DNA from: an uncultured Acetatifactor sp.
GTDB lineage: Bacteria; Bacillota; Clostridia; Lachnospirales; Lachnospiraceae
Direction: 5' to 3'
DNA: 39,647 nucleotides
NCBI GenBank assembly: GCA_910589655.1
Contig: CAJUTJ010000005.1
Location: 1 to 39,647, forward strand
The notes below the pieces were generated by a model, which made no database searches, had not been told where the DNA came from, and saw only the letters and a list, made by a program, of their open reading frames with translations. Made by a program: the position numbers and the translations under genes. Below, one piece after another: positions 8,301 through 14,668 of the stretch. Each line of letters starts with the position of its first letter. The stretch's first letter is position 1.

Positions 8301-8904
8301 CTATCAGGAAATCGGCCAGATGAGCAGAAGAAACGAGCCGGTACAGAAAATCTGCAAGCTGGCGTTTTTGAAATATTATGCGGAAAATAAAAGCGAGCGG
8401 CAGGAGCAGCTGGAGCTGGCCGAGAGCTTCCTGAGGGAGCTGATGGAAGAAGGGATTCACTTAAAACTTTTCCGTGAGTATGAGGAATTCCCCGATCTGC
8501 AGCAGGAGCTGGCGGATAAGACCATTATCGAATACCGGGCGGCGCCGGACAGCCGGGCCTGTATCCATTATGTGATGATTTATGAGAGCGGGGAGTCCGA
8601 CGAGTATAAGGCAGAATATATGAGAGATGTATACGGCGGCGTCTGTTTTAAGGAATTTATTTTGTTTTTCGGTGAAAACCTTCAATATTATATCACCGAG
8701 GAACGGGGAGGCGAGGAGCAGCTCACGGAGAGCGGTACTCTCCAGAATGCCGACACAGGGAGAAGCGCGGGGGGAGGCCGCTATCAGCTTCTCAACGATA
8801 TTGCGCTGAGTAAGGCATTGGAAGATTATGACACAATGGACAATCTGTTGGAGGAGTATCACAGAAAGGAATTTTTGAACGGGCAGTTGTTTACGATAAA
8901 ATAG
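5338..8904 (+). CDS. DUF5717-like giant protein: beta-sandwich head plus helical solenoid
   Basis: A 1188-aa protein of unknown function that resembles, from memory, the Lachnospiraceae family DUF5717. There is no signal peptide. Residues about 20-280 look like two beta-sandwich domains (YEGSFRVYAAPGKFTAGHV, FHGKYMEEGEVVKGNFYI; then a second with GENIV-style strands). Residues about 310-720 and 770-1080 are a long series of helix pairs like TPR/HEAT solenoids (AAYLYDFVLQNKDRLGDLYF, KYDSTILEYLARYYEGM). A beta segment near residues 685-760 (VYVYQPHNRQPAEYVLSGGR) separates them. The final 100 residues form a conserved-looking cap with IHYVMIYESGESDEYK and ALEDYDTMDNLLEEY. Start 5338 has GGTGAG six bases upstream; ATGs at 5293 and 5314 lie in a hairpin. 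It is the first of four same-strand genes, which suggests a scaffold for the following actin-like protein. Confidence 0.7.
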   Translation: MQKIINQILEGNFDYENGSLDFSCLKIEISLHRGEDYEGSFRVYAAPGKFTAGHVTSSDLRMECLTEEFVGTNEEIAFCFHGKYMEEGEVVKGNFYIVSNQGEYYLPFVVSMEYTVLESSIGPVRNLFHFANLAKCSWREAVKLFYSPDFTCVLSGSDAQYVDVYRSLSAYPGREQNMDEFLIRINKKQHIEFLVEEKQLTLDYVSGEHAYSVTESGVNIVRNGWGYTCLYVECGGDFLFTEKAMLTEDDFLGNRCRLPVFIDGKLCRNGKNYGEIFLYNSHVSLTVPVTVISGSRLPGQAVDLSKKRSTVRIMELYQALRLRKIGTSAWLKETGRLVENLAIQNESDITTRLFQAQLRITEEKYNEAGWILDHVAELLEDTSEETLLAYYLYLTTLIHHETKYINKVTADVERIYKKDNTNWRVAWLLLYLSEEYNKSAAVKWAFLEKQFHFGSRSPVIYIEALILLNNNPALLRRLGGFEQQLLYYGAKREFLNSEVVEQLLYLIGRIKEFSPVLFETLKRLYQKKQDSRVLQEICTLLIKGGKTGKKYFRWYKEGVEAQLRITNLYEHYMMSLDMNLPCKIPKQVLLYFSYQNSMNYEQAAYLYDFVLQNKDRLGDLYFTYLPRIERFVLEQIKKEHINRHLANLYNRMLSPETINEQTAKPLSRLLFAHQIWVEDDRIRKVYVYQPHNRQPAEYVLSGGRTWAALYGNEYTIVFEDAWKNRFIRSVEYTMEKLMLPGKFLRLIIPYVHDCTELDLYLCENEREGMPDSAESLDRILRMLDSPDVDTSIKREYYLKVLQYYYEQDNMDALDRYLTRIPGGELNMEERGIVVKYLVYRGNIDLAGQWLEEYGPYFMDVKILVRLLGPLMERHGMEAEPVLTAAACFAFHKGKYDSTILEYLARYYEGMTKNMRDVWKAAKSFDLDCYKLSERMLLQMLYSGAFVGEKMEIFRYYVSQGAKPEVEEAFLAQCAYEYFVRDRVTESYVYQEIGQMSRRNEPVQKICKLAFLKYYAENKSERQEQLELAESFLRELMEEGIHLKLFREYEEFPDLQQELADKTIIEYRAAPDSRACIHYVMIYESGESDEYKAEYMRDVYGGVCFKEFILFFGENLQYYITEERGGEEQLTESGTLQNADTGRSAGGGRYQLLNDIALSKALEDYDTMDNLLEEYHRKEFLNGQLFTIK

Positions 8905-9021
8905 AAAGTGTTTCGTAAATTGCGAAGAAGGTTATATGTGCCCATCCGATAAAAAGCCGCAAAGTGATTTCGAGAGTCTATTATAAGAGTTTACTATATT
9001 AGAAGCAGAGGGAGGTGCGGC

Positions 9022-10308
9022 ATGGGAATACTGAAAAACGATAAATTGATCGTCGGCTATGATTTGGGCAATCATTTTTCACAGATCAGCTATGCCGTAT
9101 CTGCCGACGGAGAGGCGGAGACTCTGTCTCAGGTGGCAGGCGCGCAAAATTATAATATTCCTACGGCGCTGTGCAAGAGGACGGGGGTCAACCAGTGGTT
9201 TTACGGGAAAGAAGCGCTCCGCAATGCCGCAGAGCAGCAAGGGATACTGGTGGAAAATCTGGTGGAACTGGCTTTGGACGGCGAACCGATTCTGGTGGAG
9301 GAGGACAGTTATGACCCCGTATCGCTTTTAACGCTGTTTTTCAAGAGAAGTCTGGGACTTTTGTCTCAAGCGGGCACTTCGGAAAAGCTGGGTGCATTGA
9401 TGATTACCTGTGAACGGCTGGATCAGGGGATGGTTGAGCTGCTGAACGAAGTGGTGAACCGACTCCGCCTGAAAACGGAAAAAATATATTTTCAGAGTCA
9501 TACGGAAAGCTTTTATTATTATATGCTTCATCAGCCGAGAGAGCTTTGGAAGGCTCGTTCCGTGCTGTTTGACTACCGATGGGACAGAATCAAAATTTAT
9601 GCCATGGATTACAACCGGCACACTACGCCCATAGTAACTTTTATTGAGGAGAACGAGGCAGAGCTTCCGGAGAGATACCGGGATATAGACGGAGAGGCGC
9701 TGACGGAAGGGGAAAAGCATAATCTGGACAGAGCCTTCCTGAAGCTGGCGGATACGGTTTTCCACGACAGGGCGGTAAGCTCGGTATTCCTGATCGGGGA
9801 CGGTTTTTCGGAAGATTGGATGAAGGACTCTTTGCGCTTCCTTTGCAGGGGCAGGCGGGTTTTTCAGGGAAATAATCTTTTCAGTAAAGGAGCCTGCCAC
9901 GGAGTTCAGGAACGTCTGGTGGTCAGTCAGGCCGGAAAAGAATATATTTTCCTCGGAGACGATAAGCTGAAAGCCAATATAGGCATGGATATTTTTAACC
10001 AAGGACAGGCTTCTTATCTGGCCATTCTGGATGCCGGCATTAATTGGTATGAGGCGGATCAGATTACGGAGCTTTACCTTCAGGAGGGAAATCAGATCAG
10101 CCTGAAAATAATGCCGCTGGTGGGAAAGGAATTCCGCGTTGCGCAGATCACTTTGGAGGATTTGCCCGGAGGCGTCAGTCGCCTGCAGATGAGGCTTTAT
10201 CTGGAGACGGAGAGTCGTCTGGCGGTGGAAGTGGAGGATCTGGGGTTCGGCGAGATCCGGCCATCCACCGGGAAAATCTGGCGGGAGATGATAGAATTAT
10301 ACGAATAA
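9022..10308 (+). CDS. DUF5716-like actin/Hsp70-fold protein
   Basis: A 428-aa cytoplasmic protein that I recall as family DUF5716. The order of motifs follows the sugar kinase/Hsp70/actin fold. A phosphate-1-like strand-turn is VGYDLGNHFSQISYAV (about 12-27), followed by a PTALC segment. A helix, HTESFYYYMLHQ (about 169-180), sits where Hsp70 has NEPTAAALAYG. Next is a phosphate-2-like strand, SVLFDYRWDRIKIYAMDY (about 188-205). An adenosine-like motif, SVFLIGDGFSEDWM (about 252-265), is followed by NNLFSKGACHGVQ, like the Hsp70 PDEAVAxGAA helix. The glycine loop of phosphate 2 is DYRWDR instead of DLGGGT, so ATP hydrolysis may be weak or lost. The ribosome site GGGAGGTG precedes the start. 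The gene lies 117 bp after the DUF5717-like gene on the same strand. Confidence 0.68.
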   Translation: MGILKNDKLIVGYDLGNHFSQISYAVSADGEAETLSQVAGAQNYNIPTALCKRTGVNQWFYGKEALRNAAEQQGILVENLVELALDGEPILVEEDSYDPVSLLTLFFKRSLGLLSQAGTSEKLGALMITCERLDQGMVELLNEVVNRLRLKTEKIYFQSHTESFYYYMLHQPRELWKARSVLFDYRWDRIKIYAMDYNRHTTPIVTFIEENEAELPERYRDIDGEALTEGEKHNLDRAFLKLADTVFHDRAVSSVFLIGDGFSEDWMKDSLRFLCRGRRVFQGNNLFSKGACHGVQERLVVSQAGKEYIFLGDDKLKANIGMDIFNQGQASYLAILDAGINWYEADQITELYLQEGNQISLKIMPLVGKEFRVAQITLEDLPGGVSRLQMRLYLETESRLAVEVEDLGFGEIRPSTGKIWREMIELYE

Positions 10309-10544
10309 TATAGCTGTCCTTCCTACGGCAGGACGGGCATTGCAGAAGGACTGCCCGATTTGCGGACGGTTTCTCCAAGGGGGCTGTCCGGGTCTTGGCG
10401 GTAAGGCGGAAAGAGCGGTTTTTGAAAGGAATTGTGCTGATACAGCAGGCATCCTGTCAGAGAACGGCGGATTTATACTGTGAGGGATATTGGGACGGAA
10501 AATTTGAGCAGTGAACGATTTTACTGGAAAAGAGAGGGACGATT
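10309..10544 (+). other. 236-bp spacer inside the four-gene cluster
   Basis: No open frame of note is present. There is a weak hairpin, GTCCT-tcctacggc-AGGAC, near 10316, and a GGGCA ... TGCCC pair follows. No T-run terminator or strong promoter is visible, so readthrough from the preceding gene is plausible. Confidence 0.4.
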
Positions 10545-11393
10545 ATGCGTGTCAGTGTCTGTGTGGGGGATTATGCGGCGGTTCCATACTGTATTCCGGG
10601 ACTGGAACTAAATGTTTTCTCCATGGAGGAATTGTGTTATTGTATAAAAGAGAATGCTTTTCTGCTGGATTTCTCACTGATGAATGACGAATTGATCGAT
10701 TGGATCGAGCGGCAGTGCGGATTGAAGGATTTGGCCAAGGAACTTTACCATCTGGCTCATAAAAGCGGTTCTCTCAGTGCATTTGCGTCGGCCATTCTTG
10801 TGTATACCGGCCTTTATGACGAGAGTGTCATCGGGGAGACCGAGCAGGTGCTGAAAAAGGGCGCCGGTTTAAGCACCATGGAGAAGCGTAAAAGCCAAGT
10901 GGATTATCTGGTGCGGAAGAAGAAATTTCTGCCTGCGCTGCGGGGGTATGACAAGCTGCTGAAAAACTGGGGCGAGCTTGAGAAGGATCAGGAACGGCAG
11001 GCGGCAACCTCTACCCGTGCGGCAATTTTTCATAACAAGGGCGTGGCATATGCGGGGCTAATGCTGTACGACTCTGCGGCGGAGTGCTTTCTGGCCGCCT
11101 ACGAACTCAGCGGATCGGGAGACGACTATACGGAATATTTGGCGGCAAAAAGGATGGAGCTGCCGGAAAGCGATTACGTGGCATTTGCGGCGGAACATCC
11201 GAAAAATTACCAGTATGCGCTGGACTTGGAGAAAAGACTGGAACAATTGACACAGGACTGGGAGGTGCAGCCGGAGTATTTGACCCTGTATAACAGGCGG
11301 GAGCTGCGGGGAAGGGATCGGCAGAAGTATCTTGAGGAAAATGACGGTCTGCTTCAGGTATTAAAAAGCAGTTACCGCAAAAGTATGACATAG
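10545..11393 (+). CDS. Helical-repeat (TPR-like) protein of the DUF5716/DUF5717 cluster
   Basis: A 282-aa protein that I do not recognise by name. There is no signal peptide or membrane span. The first 60 residues are mixed strand and helix (RVSVCVGDYAAVPYCIPGLE, then FSMEELCYCIKENAFLL). From about residue 80 it is almost all helix with TPR-like pairs; the clearest is AAIFHNKGVAYAGLMLYDSA-AECFLAAYEL (about 160-190). The C-terminus is charged and ends RKSMT. The ribosome site GAGAGGGA is placed well before ATG 10545. The stop codon doubles as part of the ribosome site of the next gene (TAGGAG), so the two are translated together. A role as adaptor between the cytosolic actin-like protein and the membrane protein that follows is inference only. 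Confidence 0.7.
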   Translation: MRVSVCVGDYAAVPYCIPGLELNVFSMEELCYCIKENAFLLDFSLMNDELIDWIERQCGLKDLAKELYHLAHKSGSLSAFASAILVYTGLYDESVIGETEQVLKKGAGLSTMEKRKSQVDYLVRKKKFLPALRGYDKLLKNWGELEKDQERQAATSTRAAIFHNKGVAYAGLMLYDSAAECFLAAYELSGSGDDYTEYLAAKRMELPESDYVAFAAEHPKNYQYALDLEKRLEQLTQDWEVQPEYLTLYNRRELRGRDRQKYLEENDGLLQVLKSSYRKSMT

Positions 11394-11403
11394 GAGTAAT
11401 GTA

Positions 11404-12573
11404 ATGGGATTTTGGAAAAATTTATTTAGAAGGAAAGCCGTAAAAGAGGAATATGAAGAGGAATGGGATCAGGTAGTCTATTCCAGAGACAGGGTGGATT
11501 TCCGGGATGAGGAGCAGCGCAGCAGATACATTACCAACTGTTTGGAGCAGATGGCGGAAGCGTCTCAGGAGATTGAACTGTTGACCGGCGAATACACCAG
11601 AGTGACTTCGTATCTGACGGATATGGAAGAGATCGAAGCGCTTCCAAAACAGGATCGGAATGAAATCAATACGTATGCCCGTTCCTTGCTTTCGCTGGAA
11701 CAGGAAAGAGAGCGTTATCTGGGGCGGAAGAACCGGATGAACGACGGGGATTACTATCAGATGCGCAAGCAGGAGAATGAGTTGGAGGAAGGATTGTCCA
11801 AGCTGAAGCAGGCGGAGGAATACGGGGAGCTGATTAAGCAGGATATGCGGAAACTGGAAAGGGAAAGACAAGCCTATGAATTCCGGCGGGCGGAGCTGGA
11901 GGTGGCCATGCAGAATTTCCGGGGGATGGCGGTGATTTTCATGACCGCATTTGCCGTATGTATTGTGATGCTTCTGATTTTGCAGTTTGGCTTTGAATAT
12001 GATACGAAGCTGGGAATGCTTTTGGCGGTGGCTGCCGCCGCCATTGCACTGACGGCGCTCTGTGTGCGTTTTATTGATGCCGACAAGGAAAGAGACAGTG
12101 TGGCGTCCGGTATTAACAGGCTGATCCAGCTTCAAAATAAGGTGAAAATACGGTATGTGAATAACCGTAATCTGGTGGATTATTATTATTTGAAATATAA
12201 TACGGACAGTGCGGCAAAACTGGAGAAAAAATGGGTCAAGTATCAGCAGGAAAAAGAGGAGCGGAGACAATACGCGGAGGCGGAGTCTAAGATGGAGTAT
12301 TTTCAGAATCAGCTGGTGTCCAAGCTCTCTAAATTTAAGATTAACGACCCCGAAAGATGGGTGGGGCAGCCGGGAGCTTTGCTGGATAAGAGGGAGATGG
12401 TGGAAATCCGGCATGATCTGATACTGCGCAGACAGTCCTTGCGGAAGCAGATGGATTATAACAACAATATCGGTGAGAACGCGAGACAGGAGGTCAAGGC
12501 CGTGGCAAAGCAGTTTCCCATGTATACCGCCGAGATTTTGGAGATGGTTGACCGCTACGACAGGCAGAACTGA
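11404..12573 (+). CDS. Coiled-coil protein with central two-span membrane hairpin
   Basis: A 389-aa protein of unknown family. Residues 1-180 are strongly charged and coiled coil (LEQERERYLGRKNRM, EQAEEYGEL-type heptads). Residues about 177-195 (MAVIFMTAFAVCIVMLLIL) and 203-222 (KLGMLLAVAAAAIALTALCV) are two membrane spans separated by a short loop, so both long arms face the same side, probably the cytoplasm. Residues 225-389 return to coiled coil. The start ATG 11404 lies 11 bases after the previous stop, with AGGAG overlapping that stop. It closes the four-gene cluster and would be the natural membrane anchor. It has no similarity that I recognise to divisome or secretion proteins. Confidence 0.7.
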   Translation: MGFWKNLFRRKAVKEEYEEEWDQVVYSRDRVDFRDEEQRSRYITNCLEQMAEASQEIELLTGEYTRVTSYLTDMEEIEALPKQDRNEINTYARSLLSLEQERERYLGRKNRMNDGDYYQMRKQENELEEGLSKLKQAEEYGELIKQDMRKLERERQAYEFRRAELEVAMQNFRGMAVIFMTAFAVCIVMLLILQFGFEYDTKLGMLLAVAAAAIALTALCVRFIDADKERDSVASGINRLIQLQNKVKIRYVNNRNLVDYYYLKYNTDSAAKLEKKWVKYQQEKEERRQYAEAESKMEYFQNQLVSKLSKFKINDPERWVGQPGALLDKREMVEIRHDLILRRQSLRKQMDYNNNIGENARQEVKAVAKQFPMYTAEILEMVDRYDRQN

Positions 12574-12641
12574 TGTGTCGGCAGCCTGTTTACGGAATCT
12601 GAAACCGTTTGTGCAATCTGCCCTTGGCAGGCGGGATTCTG

Positions 12642-12774
12642 GTTACGGTTCACTCGCTGCCGCCGCGAGGTGTTTTCATGCTGTTTCTGCGTGATAAACC
12701 CGAGACAGACATGCGCGAAATCGCTGTTTTGCGATTTCTGTGCATAGGTTGCTGTGAACGAAGTGAACAGTAAC
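12642..12774 (+). mobile_element. MITE-like element, copy A (133 bp) with perfect 8-bp target duplication
   Basis: The ends are inverted: GTTACGGTTCACTCG at the left and CGAAGTGAACAGTAAC at the right. The element is flanked by the direct repeat GGATTCTG at 12634-12641 and 12775-12782. The interior contains GAAATCGC-tgtttt-GCGATTTC and a CATGC/GCGTG stem. It has no coding capacity. It is nearly identical to the copies at 31884 and 38086, all in the same orientation. Confidence 0.9.
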
Positions 12775-12814
12775 GGATTCTGCGGCCGGAGTAGAGAGGC
12801 ATTTTTCTAACGGG

Positions 12815-12843
12815 TTGACAGTGTCCCGAATCTGGAGTAAAGT
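12815..12843 (+). promoter_or_regulatory. Candidate purB promoter
   Basis: TTGACA (12815-12820) and TAAAGT (12838-12843) are spaced by 17 bp. The roughly 250-nt leader that follows contains a hairpin GCAAAGGCGC ... GCGCCCCTTTGC (about 12871-12918) and a perfect CGCAGC-gaa-GCTGCG hairpin near 13032. I see no known purine riboswitch. The rest of 12574-13097 is copy A of the MITE-like element plus short unassigned DNA. Confidence 0.45.
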
Positions 12844-13097
12844 TTATAGAGAAGAATGATTTTGTTGGCTTTGGCAAAGGCGCCGGATCCGGAGGGGTTC
12901 GTGCGCCCCTTTGCGTGACGGAGTCTATCGCTCTCCCGGACTGTGAAGGCAGTCGGAGAAATGCCTGCAAAATGTGATAAAATATTACATGGCATTTTCA
13001 TCGAAGCTTTAGCTTTGTGGGATTGTGAGTCGCAGCGAAGCTGCGGCATAGGAGTCGGCATGAAATTTAAGATAATAAAAGCAGAAGGAGAAACCAA

Positions 13098-14549
13098 ATG
13101 AGTACAGACAGATACCAAAGTCCCCTGTCAGAGCGTTATGCCAGCAAGGAAATGCAGTATATTTTTTCCCCTGACATGAAATTCCGCACATGGAGAAAGC
13201 TCTGGATTGCCCTTGCCGAGACGGAGAAAGAGTTAGGATTGAGCCAAAACGGCAGGCCGGTGATCACGGAAGAACAGATTGACGAGCTGAAAGCCCATGC
13301 CGAGGACATTAATTATGATGTGGCAAAGGCAAGAGAAAAGGAAGTCCGCCATGATGTTATGAGCCACGTTTACGCATACGGGCAGCAGTGCCCCAAGGCG
13401 GCGGGGATCATCCATTTGGGCGCCACTTCCTGTTATGTCGGTGACAATACGGATATTATAGTTATGACGGAAGCGTTAAAGCTGGTGAAGAAAAAGCTGG
13501 TAAACGTGATTGCCGAGCTGGCGGACTTTGCGGAAAAATATAAGGCGCAGCCCACTCTGGCGTTCACCCATTTCCAGCCGGCACAGCCTACCACGGTGGG
13601 AAAGAGAGCCACGCTCTGGATGCAGGAGTTCTTTTTGGATCTGGAAGATATTGATTATGTGCTGGGCGGCATGAAGCTGCTTGGTTCTAAGGGTACTACC
13701 GGCACACAGGCTTCCTTCTTGGAACTGTTTAACGGAGATCAGGAGACCATTGACAAGATTGATCCCATGATTGCGAAAAAGATGGGATTTCAGGAGTGCT
13801 TTCCCGTTTCCGGACAGACTTATTCCCGCAAGGTTGATACCCGGGTGGCTAATGTGCTGGCAGGCATTGCGGCTTCCGCCCACAAAATGAGCAACGACAT
13901 CCGTCTGCTGCAGCATTTAAAAGAGGTGGAGGAGCCTTTCGAGAAGAGTCAGATCGGTTCTTCCGCCATGGCATACAAGAGAAATCCCATGAGAAGCGAG
14001 AGAATCGCATCCCTCTCCAGATATGTTATGATAGATGCATTAAATCCCGCCATTACTTCCGCCACTCAGTGGTTTGAGAGAACGCTTGACGACTCCGCCA
14101 ACAAACGTCTGTCCATTCCGGAAGGCTTCTTGGCGGTTGACGGAATATTGGATTTATGCCTGAATGTGGTGGACGGTTTGGTGGTATATCCGAAGGTAAT
14201 TGAGAAGCGCCTTATGAGCGAACTGCCCTTTATGGCTACGGAGAATATTATGATGGATGCGGTGAAAGCAGGCGGCAACCGTCAGGAACTGCACGAACGC
14301 ATCCGCGAGCTTTCCATGGAAGCGGGCAGGAATGTAAAGGTGGAAGGAAAGGAAAACAATCTTCTGGAGTTGATTGCGGCGGATCCCGCCTTCAATATGA
14401 CGCTGGAAGAACTGCAGAAAACTATGGATCCCTCCAGATATGTGGGCCGCTCCAGGGAGCAGGTGGACGCTTTCCTGACCAATGTGATCGGTCCCGTATT
14501 GGAGCGGAATAAGGAACTTTTAGGCATCAAAGCAGAAATTACGGTATAA
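13098..14549 (+). CDS. purB: Adenylosuccinate lyase
   Basis: A 483-aa homotetrameric lyase of the fumarase/aspartase superfamily. It makes AICAR from SAICAR, and AMP from adenylosuccinate. The family signature GSSAMAYKRNPMRSE lies at about residues 287-301, with the catalytic serine in that mobile loop. Substrate-binding regions include RYAS at the N-terminus, the HLGATSCYVGDNTD motif (about 106-119) and the TFQPAQPTTVGKR-like stretch (here THFQPAQPTTVGKR). The length fits the longer clostridial/eukaryote-like PurB form. AGAAGGAG lies properly upstream of ATG 13098. It is the first of three purine-related genes in the region, though they do not form one tight operon. Confidence 0.96.
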   Translation: MSTDRYQSPLSERYASKEMQYIFSPDMKFRTWRKLWIALAETEKELGLSQNGRPVITEEQIDELKAHAEDINYDVAKAREKEVRHDVMSHVYAYGQQCPKAAGIIHLGATSCYVGDNTDIIVMTEALKLVKKKLVNVIAELADFAEKYKAQPTLAFTHFQPAQPTTVGKRATLWMQEFFLDLEDIDYVLGGMKLLGSKGTTGTQASFLELFNGDQETIDKIDPMIAKKMGFQECFPVSGQTYSRKVDTRVANVLAGIAASAHKMSNDIRLLQHLKEVEEPFEKSQIGSSAMAYKRNPMRSERIASLSRYVMIDALNPAITSATQWFERTLDDSANKRLSIPEGFLAVDGILDLCLNVVDGLVVYPKVIEKRLMSELPFMATENIMMDAVKAGGNRQELHERIRELSMEAGRNVKVEGKENNLLELIAADPAFNMTLEELQKTMDPSRYVGRSREQVDAFLTNVIGPVLERNKELLGIKAEITV

Positions 14550-14558
14550 CCTTAAAGC

Positions 14559-14652
14559 TAAGGGGCCGGCACTTCCCTCACAAAAGGGCTTGTGCTCCCC
14601 TTACAAGGGCACTGTAGTGAAGAGACGGAACAAATTGCCGCAAGCGGCAATT
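14559..14652 (+). promoter_or_regulatory. Two hairpins between purB and the PurF-like gene
   Basis: The first is long and interrupted: TAAGGGG (14559-14565) pairs with CCCCTTA (14597-14603), with inner GCAC/GTGC and CCCT/AGGG pairs. The second, AATTGCCG-caag-CGGCAATT (14633-14652), is perfect and ends just before the ribosome site AGGAG at about 14657. No T-run follows either stem. They may stabilise or tune the downstream message rather than terminate it. Confidence 0.5.
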
Positions 14653-14668
14653 GAATAGGAGAATTAGA

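Noticed and set aside
11422..12414. 330-codon minus-strand frame
   Set aside because: It lies entirely inside the coiled-coil membrane protein gene, is His/Leu-rich as expected from an antisense shadow, and has no ribosome site.
12650..12970. Minus-strand frames (also at 31793-32116 and 38020-38241) with shared peptides
   Set aside because: The shared peptides come from the 133-bp MITE-like element in each gap, not from a gene family.
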